34,872 nt of DNA, from positions 1 through 34,872 of the IMG/VR virus record IMGVR_UViG_3300044811_000035; one strand, given 5' to 3'. Below the pieces are notes generated by a model. That model was not told the origin of the DNA. It saw nothing but the letters and a program-made list of their open reading frames with translations, and made no database searches. Origin of the DNA: a virus. Positions 14,559 through 22,994 of the stretch are shown here, one piece after another. Both the position numbers and the translations under genes were made by a program. Each line of letters starts with the position of its first letter. Within the stretch, counting starts at the first letter, position 1.

Positions 14559-15233
14559 ATGCCGTTCCTCGAATTCGATCAGGCCAACCTGATCCAGTCC
14601 GGCGCGCGCATCCTTATCGCGCCCGTCAGCGTCGCCGTTCCGACGACACCGAAGGACATCTTCGATGTCACCAGCCCCTACGCCCCGAAGACGAGCTGGG
14701 TGGACATCGGTGCCACGTCGGCGCCGTCGGAGATCCATCGCAACCTGACCACGGCGGGTGTGTCGATCGAGCAGTCGACGACGACGCTGCTGGAGGAGCC
14801 GACCGACATCGTTCGCACGCTTGTCATCAAGGCGGCGGAGTGGCGGTCGGACATCCTCGAGATCGCGGAGGAGTCGACCACCTCAGCTGTCGCTGCTGCC
14901 GTCAAGCTCGGTGCTGGCGAGAAGGTGCCGTTCGGCAACATCTTCTCGCTCTCGGAGTACCGGCTGTGCCTCGCCGGCCGCCGGTCGAAGAAGTCCGGGA
15001 TCGTCACCGAGGGCTCCGGTGGCTCACCGGTCACAAGGGGCGGCCTGGTCGTGACGTGCGCGTATCGCGCGAGCCTGGTCGGTGAGGACCTGTCGTCGGT
15101 GTTCGGGAAGGGCCAGCTGACCGACATTCCGCTGACGTTCAAGCTCACGCCGGACCCGACCGTTACGACGGAGGGCGCCGAGATGGGCTTCCACTACATC
15201 GAGACGGTTCCGCAGACGATCGCGCTGACCTGA
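14559..15233 (+). CDS. Major tail (tube) protein
   Basis: ATG 14559 with CAGGAGGC nine bases upstream; the frame extends to 14496 but without a site. The 224-residue product begins MPFLEFDQANLIQSGARIL and contains WVDIGATSAPSEIHRNLTT, a central EEPTDIVRTLVIKAAEWRSDIL and DIPLTFKLTPDPT, the order of strands found in siphovirus tube proteins of actinophages. Hexamers of it stack to form the tail tube. Strong own ribosome binding site fits high expression. It lies directly before the tail assembly chaperone pair, as in most siphoviruses, and overlaps it as TGATG. Confidence 0.85.
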   Translation: MPFLEFDQANLIQSGARILIAPVSVAVPTTPKDIFDVTSPYAPKTSWVDIGATSAPSEIHRNLTTAGVSIEQSTTTLLEEPTDIVRTLVIKAAEWRSDILEIAEESTTSAVAAAVKLGAGEKVPFGNIFSLSEYRLCLAGRRSKKSGIVTEGSGGSPVTRGGLVVTCAYRASLVGEDLSSVFGKGQLTDIPLTFKLTPDPTVTTEGAEMGFHYIETVPQTIALT

Positions 15234-15844
15234 TGGCGGCACCTGTCGAAGTCACGCTGGGCGCTGACCCGGCGACGGGGGAGGGCGGCGTCACCGTCCC
15301 GGTCTACCCGCAGCGCCACAAGTACATCACCGACCGTCTCGGCAAGTTCATCTCCGAACTGACCGAGTCGAGTCGGTCGACGCCGATGGACAACCTCCTC
15401 GACGTTGCCAGCGAGAAGTCCTACGCGTTGCTCAGCGCACTCATCCCGAACCTGAGCAAGCGGCTGCCGGAGTGGGCCTTCTGTGGCTTCCCGTCACGCG
15501 AGGCAGCAGACGTTGGGGAGTACGACCCGGCGCTGGATACGTCGTCGCCGTCGATCCCGGAGATTCGTAACGCGGTCAAGGTCGCGTCGCAGGTCAACGG
15601 GCTGGACATCCTGACGCACGTCAAGGGGGTCTTCGGACTGGTCCCCCCTACGGTGGTCCAGGCGATCATCAGCGAGCCGCTGATGCTGGTGGCGGACCTG
15701 ATCACGGAGGCGATGCGCTCGGCCTCGACGACCTCGCTCTCATCGCCGTCAGCGAGTGGGGATTCACCCTCGACGAGTTCTGGGACGACACCCCCAACGT
15801 CGACGGCGAACGGGGACTCACGATCCCCCGTCTCAACGGCCTGA
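15233..15844 (+). CDS. Tail assembly chaperone, short (unshifted) product
   Basis: Starts in a TGATG overlap with the major tail gene. Residues 1 to about 160 are an ordinary helical protein (HKYITDRLGKFISELTESS, SKRLPEWAFCGFPSREAAD, IRNAVKVASQVNGLDILTH). After about residue 160 the frame degenerates to Ser/Thr/Pro-rich sequence (SASTTSLSSPSASGDSPST), because the second chaperone is encoded in the -1 frame there. Lambda gpG-type proteins coat the tape measure during tail assembly. Lies between tail tube and tape measure, the canonical place. Confidence 0.82.
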   Translation: MAAPVEVTLGADPATGEGGVTVPVYPQRHKYITDRLGKFISELTESSRSTPMDNLLDVASEKSYALLSALIPNLSKRLPEWAFCGFPSREAADVGEYDPALDTSSPSIPEIRNAVKVASQVNGLDILTHVKGVFGLVPPTVVQAIISEPLMLVADLITEAMRSASTTSLSSPSASGDSPSTSSGTTPPTSTANGDSRSPVSTA

Positions 15845-16008
15845 TCCTGTCGTGGGGCCGGCATCGTGGCCGGGTGTTGCATGAGCAGGGCACGGTCGCT
15901 GCGTTTGCGCATCACGACCCGAAGCGCTTGGACGATCTGAAGCCGTCTCCCGTCGCTCATGGCGGGGATGGCGGGGGCGGGTTTGTTCCCTGGGACAGCA
16001 ACGACTAA
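15233..16008 (+). CDS. Tail assembly chaperone fusion made by -1 ribosomal frameshift (gpGT type)
   Basis: From 15649 the -1 frame is open to TAA at 16006-16008 and has no ATG, GTG or TTG start until far inside, so it can be made only by shifting. Its product contains LGLDDLALIAVSEWGFTLDEFWDDTPN, then LTIPRLNGLILSWGRHRGR, and a Gly-rich end FVPWDSND. The pattern of Trp/Phe and Asp matches the T domain of tail chaperones. The likely slip site is C CCC CCT at 15643-15649. The first 23 codons after it are Gly/Asp/His-rich and may serve as a linker. The fusion is expected at a few percent of the short form, as in lambda. Confidence 0.8.
15643..15684 (+). promoter_or_regulatory. -1 frameshift signal: slippery heptamer and stem-loop
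   Basis: C CCC CCT (15643-15649) is read in frame as GTC CCC CCT and fits the X XXY YYZ rule, so both tRNAs re-pair after slipping back one base. Eighteen bases downstream ATCAGCG (15668-15674) pairs perfectly with CGCTGAT (15678-15684) over a 3-base loop, a possible stimulator, though farther than the usual 5-9 bases. Confidence 0.7.
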
Positions 16009-16023
16009 GTAGGGGGTGGGCGA

Positions 16024-18615
16024 ATGGCAGGGAAGCGCCCCCTCCTGAAAATCGGGAGCGATGTCGCTGAGGCAATTCGCGGCATCGACCAGGTCAAGGA
16101 CAAGGCCGAGACGCTCGGCCGGTTGCGCGAGGAGGCGAAGGTCTCGATCGCCGCCGACGCCGCGCTCGCGAAGTTGGACGTGCTGAAGGCCCGCCTTGAG
16201 CGGTATGGGGCGCAGGAGCAGACGGCGCGGGTGAAGATCGCGACGGGCCGGGCGGTTGAGGAGATCGACCGGATCGAGGCGAAGCTCGACAAGCTCGGCA
16301 AGAAGGACGTGACGGTCAGCGTCCGCATCCGCGAAGCTGCGCTTAGTCGTCTGAGTGGCGCGGGGAGCCGTGTCGGCGGGTCCGGCCTCACCGGGTTCGC
16401 TGGGACCGCGATCGGTGGCGCCACCAGCGTCATCGGTGGCATAGCTGGTGCTGCAGGGCAGGGCGCGGGCGCCCTCGCAGGACTCCTCCCCGTTGTCGGT
16501 GAGGGCGGAGCGGCCATCGCGAGCCTCGGGGTATCAGCCGCTGTCGCTGCCCCGCTGGTAGCGGCGCTCGGGTTCGTCCTCGTCGCACTGACCGCCGCAG
16601 CCATCGCGGTCGTCGCATCGCTCGCCGCCGCTGCTGCCGCTGTCGTCGGGCTCGGTGTGGCGTTCGGCGCCGCGCTGATCCCGATCGCGGCGTTGGCAAT
16701 TCCGGCGATCGCGACGATCACGAAGCTGTTCGGTGCGCTGAAGACGAACGCGCAGGGCCAGAAGGCCGCTGCGGAGGGCGTCAAGACGGCGCAGCAGGGC
16801 GTCGCGCAGGCCACGCAGGCGGTCACGAACGCGCAGCAGAACCTCGCCTCGCAGGCGGTCCCGGCGCTTCAGGCGATGCAGGACGCGGCGGAGCGCGTCA
16901 AGGACGCCATCCTCGGTGTCAAGGACGCACAGCTCGGGGTGCAGGACGCGAGCCTGGCGTTCCGGCAGGCCAAGTTCGCCCTTGCGCAGTTTCGGGCTGA
17001 GGCGGGCCTGACGAGCACCACGTTCGACAACGTCTTCAAGAAGTTCACCGATGTCAGCTTCCGCCCGACCGCCTCCGGGATCAAGGACGCCATCGGTGCC
17101 GCCGGTGGAAGCCTCGATACCGGGCAGGAGCTCCAGCTCGAGCAACTGATCCTGGCCGTCAAGCACGCCCGCCTGGGGCAGCAGCAGGCAACCGACAAGG
17201 TCCACGACAGCACGGTCGAGTTGTCGCGGGCGCAGCAGGCCAACAACACCTACTTGCAGCAGGGCATCCGCGCCTACCCCGGCTATCAGTCGGCGGTGCA
17301 GGGCGTCACGAGCGCCGAGCAGGCCCGCACCAGGGCGCTGGACGCGCTCGTCAAGGCGCAGGACGCCCAGCACAAGGGCACCCTGAAGCTGACGGCCGCA
17401 GACCAAGCTAGGTTGCCTGCGCTTCAGGCGATCGTCTCGACGTTCACGAAGGCGTTCAACCCGGCTGTGAACGCGCTGATCGGCGGGATCTTCAAGGGCG
17501 CCCAGGCGTTCGCGTCGGTGTTCACCGACCCGAAGCTCAGCAACGCGCTAAGCAATCTCGGCGGGGCGCTCGGGGACGTGTTCGTCAAGATCGGTGAGGA
17601 GTTTCAGAAGCCGGCGTGGCGTGAGGCGTTCGTGTTCTTCTCGGCGAGCGCCGCCCGGCTGGCCCGCATCCTCGGCGGCGACGCGTTCGTGTCGTTCCTG
17701 AACATCATCAGGAAGCTCGCGACGGCGTTCATGCCGATGCTGCTGACCGTCGCCCGCGACCTTGCCGGATGGCTGCGGCACATCGCGGACGCTTCACCGC
17801 ACGAGTACGCCAGGGTCGCCCGTTCGTTGTGGCAGTCGTTCGTCGACTGGTTCGGCGTTGCGAAGAGCCTCGTGCGGTTGCTGGGCGCGTTCTTCCCCGA
17901 CGCGAAGCGCACCGGTGACGGCATCGCTCGAGCCCTGAGCCGCATCGTCGACCGGTGGACGGCTTGGCTGAACGCCCACCCGGGTGCCATCAAGGCATTC
18001 TTCTCGACCGTCCTGACCTCGGCGAAGGCGCTCAAGACGGTCCTTGACGCGATCGTCTCGGCGCTGAAGTACATCGCCAAGGTCAAGAACCAGGTGATCG
18101 GCAGCGCCATCTCGGGCAAGGTCGATCCGGGCAAGTTCATCAACCAGATTCAGCCGGTCCACATCCCGGTCCCGAAGACGGTCGGTGGCCCGCAGCTCGC
18201 GGCAGCGATCTCGGATCTGCGCGACAAGCCGCACGGCCTATCGCACGACCGGGCCCGCGCCACGCTCAAGGCCATCTTCGAGCAGATCTACGGCCACGTC
18301 CGTGGCGCTGCGTTGTTCGCGGCCGGCCACTACTCGACCGGTGGACTCGTCCCCGGTGCCGGTGGTGGCGACACGGTGCCGGCCTGGTTGCAGCCGGGCG
18401 AGTTCGTGATGCGCAAGGCGGTTGTGCAGGCGATCGGGCTGCCCGCCCTGTCGCGCCTGAACGCCGCCCCCGCAATGGCCGGTGCTGGTGGGCACGGCGG
18501 CTCGTTGCATCAGGAGAACCACTTCCACATCACGACCCCCGACGGCGGCTCGCCCGACGGCCGCTACCTCGGTCAGCAGATCATTCGTGACCTCGGGAAG
18601 CTCGGGCTCGCGTGA
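16024..18615 (+). CDS. Tape measure protein
   Basis: 863 residues, the second longest gene, following the chaperones. The N-terminal third is charged coiled coil, followed by a long hydrophobic Ala/Gly/Val-rich region (about residues 120-240) with several membrane-like segments, then a second coiled-coil region (VKDAILGVKDAQLGVQDASLAF). The C-terminus carries the frequent tape-measure signature STGGLVPGAGGGDTVPAWL, then PGEFVMRKAVVQAIG. It sets tail length; at about 1.5 Angstrom per residue a tail of roughly 130 nm is expected. GTGA overlap with the next gene. Confidence 0.93.
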   Translation: MAGKRPLLKIGSDVAEAIRGIDQVKDKAETLGRLREEAKVSIAADAALAKLDVLKARLERYGAQEQTARVKIATGRAVEEIDRIEAKLDKLGKKDVTVSVRIREAALSRLSGAGSRVGGSGLTGFAGTAIGGATSVIGGIAGAAGQGAGALAGLLPVVGEGGAAIASLGVSAAVAAPLVAALGFVLVALTAAAIAVVASLAAAAAAVVGLGVAFGAALIPIAALAIPAIATITKLFGALKTNAQGQKAAAEGVKTAQQGVAQATQAVTNAQQNLASQAVPALQAMQDAAERVKDAILGVKDAQLGVQDASLAFRQAKFALAQFRAEAGLTSTTFDNVFKKFTDVSFRPTASGIKDAIGAAGGSLDTGQELQLEQLILAVKHARLGQQQATDKVHDSTVELSRAQQANNTYLQQGIRAYPGYQSAVQGVTSAEQARTRALDALVKAQDAQHKGTLKLTAADQARLPALQAIVSTFTKAFNPAVNALIGGIFKGAQAFASVFTDPKLSNALSNLGGALGDVFVKIGEEFQKPAWREAFVFFSASAARLARILGGDAFVSFLNIIRKLATAFMPMLLTVARDLAGWLRHIADASPHEYARVARSLWQSFVDWFGVAKSLVRLLGAFFPDAKRTGDGIARALSRIVDRWTAWLNAHPGAIKAFFSTVLTSAKALKTVLDAIVSALKYIAKVKNQVIGSAISGKVDPGKFINQIQPVHIPVPKTVGGPQLAAAISDLRDKPHGLSHDRARATLKAIFEQIYGHVRGAALFAAGHYSTGGLVPGAGGGDTVPAWLQPGEFVMRKAVVQAIGLPALSRLNAAPAMAGAGGHGGSLHQENHFHITTPDGGSPDGRYLGQQIIRDLGKLGLA

Positions 18616-19472
18616 CCGTCGCACTCACAGACGGCCCGCTCGGCCTCGAAGCCACACATGTCTGGACCCCGGGTGACGGCGGCGCGCCGATCGTCCTGAA
18701 CGACCTGACCGACAAGTACGGCATCAGGTTCGATTCGATGCCTGGCTTCCGGTCGCTACCGGAAGCCGACAACAACGCGTTCCCCCGGACCGCCAGGATG
18801 GGTGAGACGCCGTTGCCGTCGTTGGTGCGGGGCAAGACGTTCACCGTCAACGGCAGGCTCCGGGCGCAGACGATGCGGCTGCTTCGTCAGATGGAGTGGT
18901 CGATGGCCGCGGCGTTCGGTGAGCGCAGCCTTCTCGGGACCTGGGCTGCGGTCCCTAACCCGGACTACGGCGACGACACGGTGTTCTGGCAGACGAATGG
19001 CCGGGTGTTGCAGTACGACCCCGACGAAGCGCTCGCAGCCGCGAAGACGGCGCTTCCATCGCCGTACCAGACACCGTTCCTATTGGGCATCCGCCAGACA
19101 GACCCACGGTGGGTGTGGAGCGACCCGGTAGCGAGCCCCACCAACTCCGGGATGGTCACCGTCACCAACGAGGGCAACGCGCCCGCCGAACTCGTCGCCA
19201 CCGTCGCAGGAGCGTCGGGCACCACGACAGTGTTCAACGACACGATCACCGCCCAGCTGAAGTTCGTTGGGCTGCCGTCCGGCACCCTCGTGATCGACAG
19301 CGGCGCCCGCACAGCATTGATCGGCACCGACGACGCCCTGCCGTTCATGGACACGCTGCTGTCGAACTGGTGGGACCGCGGCACCCCCGGCCTGCAGCCG
19401 TTGGTTGCGAACACGATCCGGCAAACAGGCGGGTCGAGTATCCAGGTCGGCTTTCACCACACCGCCTGGTAA
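18612..19472 (+). CDS. Distal tail protein (Dit-like)
   Basis: 286 residues, GTG start in a GTGA overlap with the tape measure. The order of segments is that of siphovirus distal tail proteins: an N-terminal ring domain (LTDGPLGLEATHVWTPG... RTARMGETPLPSLVRGKTFTVNGR), a mid-region with RLLRQMEWSMAAAFGE, and a C-terminal galectin-like beta half (GMVTVTNEGNAPAELVATV, TTTVFNDTITAQLKF). The hexamer forms the hub at the tail tip. Position directly after the tape measure supports this. Confidence 0.75.
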   Translation: MTVALTDGPLGLEATHVWTPGDGGAPIVLNDLTDKYGIRFDSMPGFRSLPEADNNAFPRTARMGETPLPSLVRGKTFTVNGRLRAQTMRLLRQMEWSMAAAFGERSLLGTWAAVPNPDYGDDTVFWQTNGRVLQYDPDEALAAAKTALPSPYQTPFLLGIRQTDPRWVWSDPVASPTNSGMVTVTNEGNAPAELVATVAGASGTTTVFNDTITAQLKFVGLPSGTLVIDSGARTALIGTDDALPFMDTLLSNWWDRGTPGLQPLVANTIRQTGGSSIQVGFHHTAW

Positions 19473-21340
19473 TGCCCGCACCACTGTCAACGGCAACGAT
19501 CGCCGAACTGCCGCACGGGTCGACGCTCGAAAACGTCCGGGTCGGGTTCTATCTGACGGCGTCGGGCGGATCAGATATCCAGGTCGCGATTGTGGCGCCC
19601 GACGACCGAGAGGTCGTGCTGTGGTGGCGCGAACAGACCTTCTCGGTAGATCCCGTCACGGCGATAGGTGCCGACAGCACCGATGACGGCCTGAGCATCT
19701 ATGACCACGACGCAGCGGACGGTATCTGGACGGCCCCGGCGCCCTACACCGGGTTCTGGCGGGAGGACTACGGCGACTGGTCACTCGCCGATCTCCTGGG
19801 CGAGCCGGCGACCGGGACATGGAAGTTCAAGGTCTATAACTGGAGTGACACCGTCACGTGCGAGGCCGTGCGCGCCTCCATGTATCTCACCGTCAGCGGC
19901 GTCGAGTACCGCTATGACTTTCCGGTCCCGCTCGAGGTCCCCGTCGATGCTGACCCGACGGCACCGACCGGGTCGTACGTGTCGCTGGATGTTGTCGAGG
20001 GCGTGACCGATGTCGGGCTGCCGGGCCTGTTGCCCGCGTACGCGCAGCCGGGGTTCTTCCGGATCAAGCTGACCTCGCTGCACTACCCGGCAGTCACCAG
20101 GGAGGGCTTCACGCCCCGCGACGCGGTGCGCGCCCAAACATTGGCGCTGCTGGAGGACTACAGCAACGCCGAGGTCGTCATTCCGATCAACGACGCAAGG
20201 ACCGCGTCGGTCACGATCTCGATGGATGACCCCGCCGCCGCCCATGTGAGGCCCTACAGCACGTTGCTGCACATTACGTATGTCTCGCCGCGTCACGCGC
20301 ACCTTGTGTTTTGGGGCATCCTGACGCAGCCCGAATGGAACAGTGCGAGCGAGACGGTCAAGCTCAACGCTGTCGACATGAGCCTGCGGTTGCAGCATCA
20401 CTACGTCAGGTGGGGCGACCAGATCCTCAACGGCAGCGACGCCACTGGCACCGTTGAGGAGTTCGGCTACACCGTCGACAACCTGCCGAACCCGCACAAC
20501 ACGCCCGGCTGGAAACGCTCGTCGGGTCGTATCCCGCTCGACCATGTTGGGTTGCGGTGGTTGCGCGACGCCGCCGACAACGAGGCCTACCAGGATGCCC
20601 GCGGCGTCCCGCCCCTCGGGATTATGGACGGCTTCAACGACGTGGTGGCGTTGCCGGACGACACTCCGCACATCATGGAAATCGGGCGCGGCGACAACGT
20701 CTGGGAACAGATGCAAGCGCTCAACACGCATGGCGCGCACGGCGACTTCGTTGGTGCCCCCGACTTCGAACTCGAGCCGCATGACGACGGCGTCGACTTC
20801 TTCTACGCCCGCCTGAACACCTACATCCGGCAGGGCAACAGCGACCCGTCGCGGCTGATCTTCCATGACGGGTTCGGCAAGGACAACGCGACGATCACCT
20901 ACACGCCGGGCGGCAAGATCATCAACCTCGCCCACGTCCTCTCCACCGGCGACCAGGAGCGCGTCACCGTCATCGACTTCGACTCCAGCGGCGCGTACGG
21001 CATCTACAACTCGTGGGACACCACCGGCCTCCCGGCGGGCGCGACAGACGCGCTCTACGAGTACGGGCAGCAGCTCGTCGACGCGTACGGTGACCCGCCC
21101 GACTACTTCACGACAACCCCGAACCTGGACATGGGGTTGCACTACCACGACCACTTCCTCGTCGGTGACGCCATGACCGCCGTCATCCGCAGAGGGGCCC
21201 TGGTCCGGTCGATGACGGCCGACATCGTGTCGGTCACGCTCAAGCAGGCCGACCAGGCCGGAAACGTCGCAACCGAACTCGACTCCAGGGTCATCGTGGG
21301 CTCGACGACCGATGATGTGCCGCCGAGGCCGAACGCGTGA
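19472..21340 (+). CDS. Tail-tip/baseplate protein with N-terminal P-domain-like module (622 aa)
   Basis: Starts in a TAATG overlap with the Dit-like gene (the open frame extends upstream as a shadow). Residues about 8-145 resemble the proprotein convertase P-domain, a jelly roll: NVRVGFYLTASGGSDIQVAIV, then VVLWWRE, GFWREDYGDWSLADLLGEP, GTWKFKVYNWSD and SMYLTVSG. Residues about 150-610 match the actinophage Gp37-like minor tail family (TRDAVRAQTLALLEDYS, LVFWGILTQPEWNSASETV, NVWEQMQALNTHGAHGDFV, YTPGGKIINLAHVLSTGDQ, and a late IRRGALVRSMTADIVSVTL). It is likely the tail-tip spike or receptor-contact protein. The P-domain in this place is notable. Confidence 0.72.
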   Translation: MPAPLSTATIAELPHGSTLENVRVGFYLTASGGSDIQVAIVAPDDREVVLWWREQTFSVDPVTAIGADSTDDGLSIYDHDAADGIWTAPAPYTGFWREDYGDWSLADLLGEPATGTWKFKVYNWSDTVTCEAVRASMYLTVSGVEYRYDFPVPLEVPVDADPTAPTGSYVSLDVVEGVTDVGLPGLLPAYAQPGFFRIKLTSLHYPAVTREGFTPRDAVRAQTLALLEDYSNAEVVIPINDARTASVTISMDDPAAAHVRPYSTLLHITYVSPRHAHLVFWGILTQPEWNSASETVKLNAVDMSLRLQHHYVRWGDQILNGSDATGTVEEFGYTVDNLPNPHNTPGWKRSSGRIPLDHVGLRWLRDAADNEAYQDARGVPPLGIMDGFNDVVALPDDTPHIMEIGRGDNVWEQMQALNTHGAHGDFVGAPDFELEPHDDGVDFFYARLNTYIRQGNSDPSRLIFHDGFGKDNATITYTPGGKIINLAHVLSTGDQERVTVIDFDSSGAYGIYNSWDTTGLPAGATDALYEYGQQLVDAYGDPPDYFTTTPNLDMGLHYHDHFLVGDAMTAVIRRGALVRSMTADIVSVTLKQADQAGNVATELDSRVIVGSTTDDVPPRPNA

Positions 21341-21786
21341 GCGGGAGACGCCGCCTCCCGACCGACGCCGCGATCCTCGCCGGGATCATGGAGCAGCAGC
21401 GCCTCGAACGGATCAGGCGCAAAGGCCACACCGAGAGCAAGACGTTCCTCGTGCCCCAACCAGTCACAACAGCGATGTTCATCCCGCCGTTCTTCGTTGG
21501 CCTAGACGATGACGGCGAGACGCCGGAATGGAAGCGCCTGACCGGCTTCGCGATGATCCTGCAAGGCGGGTCAGCGACCGTTGGCTGGTCGCTGAACGGC
21601 ACCGATCTCGGTGTTGACACGGCCGTCACGACCACAAAGGTCTTCGCGGACCTGACGGCAGCTGGTGCGCCCGTCGGCCCGGTTGATCTCGGGCACGCCG
21701 ACGCGATCCAGCCCACTGTCAGCGTCGATGACGGCAGCGCGTTCGGGCTCTCCGCGGCGGTCTTCATGGTCTGTGCGCCACGATGA
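21337..21786 (+). CDS. Minor tail protein (149 aa)
   Basis: GTG start in a GTGA overlap. A basic N-terminal helix (MEQQRLERIRRKGHTESKT) precedes a beta-rich segment (WKRLTGFAMILQGGSATVG, WSLNGTDLGVDTAVTTTKV) that resembles the small jelly-roll domains found in tail fibres. No enzymatic motif. Coupled on both sides with tail genes, so it is probably part of the tail tip. Confidence 0.6.
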   Translation: MSGRRRLPTDAAILAGIMEQQRLERIRRKGHTESKTFLVPQPVTTAMFIPPFFVGLDDDGETPEWKRLTGFAMILQGGSATVGWSLNGTDLGVDTAVTTTKVFADLTAAGAPVGPVDLGHADAIQPTVSVDDGSAFGLSAAVFMVCAPR

Positions 21787-22490
21787 GCTTTGCGCTCTGG
21801 CCGTACGGGCTGGCTGCCGACTCGCCCCTGTTTTTCGGTGACGCAGACGACACGTTCGCTCCGCCGTACAGCACGCTGACGATCACGTGCCCAACCGATG
21901 TGGAGGGCCTGTCGTCGACGGCGACTGTCCCGGACGAGTTCACGGGGCATCTCGACTGGCCCGTAGCTGCCGCTGTTGCCGTCACCGACGCTGCGGTCGC
22001 CGGCACGCCCCCAGGGCATGTGCAGTACTACGCCGTCAGACTGACCCTTTTCAACTCGATCGGTACCGAAGACGGCGGCTACACCGCCTGCCGCACACCA
22101 CCCGAATCCGGCGGATACGACTCCTCGTTCACCGGCTGGGAAGACGGGCACGCCACCTTCACCCCGGACGGCACGACAAGCATCGTCAACCCGGACGGCA
22201 CCCCCGGCACGCTGCCGAACACCTCAGGCGTCTACTTAGTCAACCCCGGCGCCCCAGGGTGGCCGTCTCCGGACGCGTACGGCAACGTGGCTGGCGAGCT
22301 GCTGTTCACGTATGCGGAGTTGCAGACCGCGACCGCCGGGTTTGACTACGACATCTTCTGGGCCGGCTTCTCCTATGACCCGCTCGCGAGTGGCCCGAGC
22401 GGAAAGACGATCGACTTCCCGGTGACGGTCGTGCCGATCTATCAGCAGTTCCCGGTCGCGTCGCCGTACCCGGGGATGCAAGTCCTATGA
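21783..22490 (+). CDS. Probable tail-tip protein, unknown fold (235 aa)
   Basis: ATGA overlap at both ends. Rich in Tyr, Pro, Gly, Asp and Thr with few Lys/Arg, as in receptor-binding or surface proteins. Segments such as YYAVRLTLFNSIGTEDGGY, VYLVNPGAPGWPSPDAYG and ELQTATAGFDYDIFWAGFSYDP suggest a beta-sandwich with long loops. No family recognised. As the last gene before the lysis module it is a candidate for host-range determination. Confidence 0.6.
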   Translation: MSFALWPYGLAADSPLFFGDADDTFAPPYSTLTITCPTDVEGLSSTATVPDEFTGHLDWPVAAAVAVTDAAVAGTPPGHVQYYAVRLTLFNSIGTEDGGYTACRTPPESGGYDSSFTGWEDGHATFTPDGTTSIVNPDGTPGTLPNTSGVYLVNPGAPGWPSPDAYGNVAGELLFTYAELQTATAGFDYDIFWAGFSYDPLASGPSGKTIDFPVTVVPIYQQFPVASPYPGMQVL

Positions 22491-22873
22491 GTGCCGCTGA
22501 CGACCGCGAGCCCGAAGTTGTCCCTAGGGGCGAACGTGACGACCTGCAACGCACCGCGCGGGAAACCGGCGAACGATTCGGCAGCATGGACACCCTGCTC
22601 GCCGAGCATGACAAGCACCTCGCGAAGATCAACGGATCGATCGGCGACATGGCAACCGCGCTCTCAGCGCAGGCGACCTCGACGGCGGTGATGGCGTCGT
22701 CGATCGTCGGGATCGAAAAAGAACTTGCGTCAACGGATGCGAACACGCACCGTCAGCACGGCATCTCGACACAGTGGCTGTTGGCGATCTTCGCGGCGAT
22801 CGTCGCCGGTGTCGGCATGTTCGTGACGATCGTGATCGCACTCGTTGTCCTGATCGCCAACGGCAAGCTCTAA
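22487..22873 (+). CDS. Coiled-coil protein with one C-terminal TM segment (holin candidate A)
   Basis: 128 residues, ATGA overlap with the tail gene before it. Residues about 15-90 are charged and helical (RDDLQRTARETGERFG, LLAEHDKHLAKI). Residues 97-124 form one strong membrane segment (WLLAIFAAIVAGVGMFVTIV...), ending in a short NGKL tail. Layout resembles XhlA-like lysis accessory proteins or single-TM holins. With another protein of the same design and two lysins next to it, a role in lysis is likely; which one is the pore former cannot be told. Confidence 0.65.
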   Translation: MSAADDREPEVVPRGERDDLQRTARETGERFGSMDTLLAEHDKHLAKINGSIGDMATALSAQATSTAVMASSIVGIEKELASTDANTHRQHGISTQWLLAIFAAIVAGVGMFVTIVIALVVLIANGKL

Positions 22874-22883
22874 GAGTTCCAGC

Positions 22884-22919
22884 GCCCCCGAGTACCGGTC
22901 ACACCCGGCACACGGGGGC
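22884..22919 (+). terminator. Hairpin inside the lysis module
   Basis: GCCCCCG (22884-22890) pairs with CGGGGGC (22913-22919), with an inner CCGG/CCGG stem (22895-22898 with 22905-22908) over a six-base loop. It starts ten bases after the holin-like stop codon. No T-run follows, so partial termination or message processing between the first membrane protein and the later lysis genes is more likely than full stop. Confidence 0.5.
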
Positions 22920-22943
22920 TGACACAAGGAGAACCTGCTCCCC

Positions 22944-22994
22944 GTGCTCACCGAACCGTACGCCCCCTGCCATTCCTGCTGCAAGGCCACATGA
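22944..22994 (+). CDS. Possible 16-residue Cys-containing peptide
   Basis: A very short frame starts at GTG 22944, about 12 bases after AAGGAG, and reads MLTEPYAPCHSCCKAT. Its stop overlaps the next start as ATGA, the same coupling used by nearly every gene here, so it may be translated as a leader peptide. Three Cys residues in five positions are notable. It may equally be fortuitous; the long spacing from the ribosome binding site counts against it. Confidence 0.3.
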   Translation: MLTEPYAPCHSCCKAT

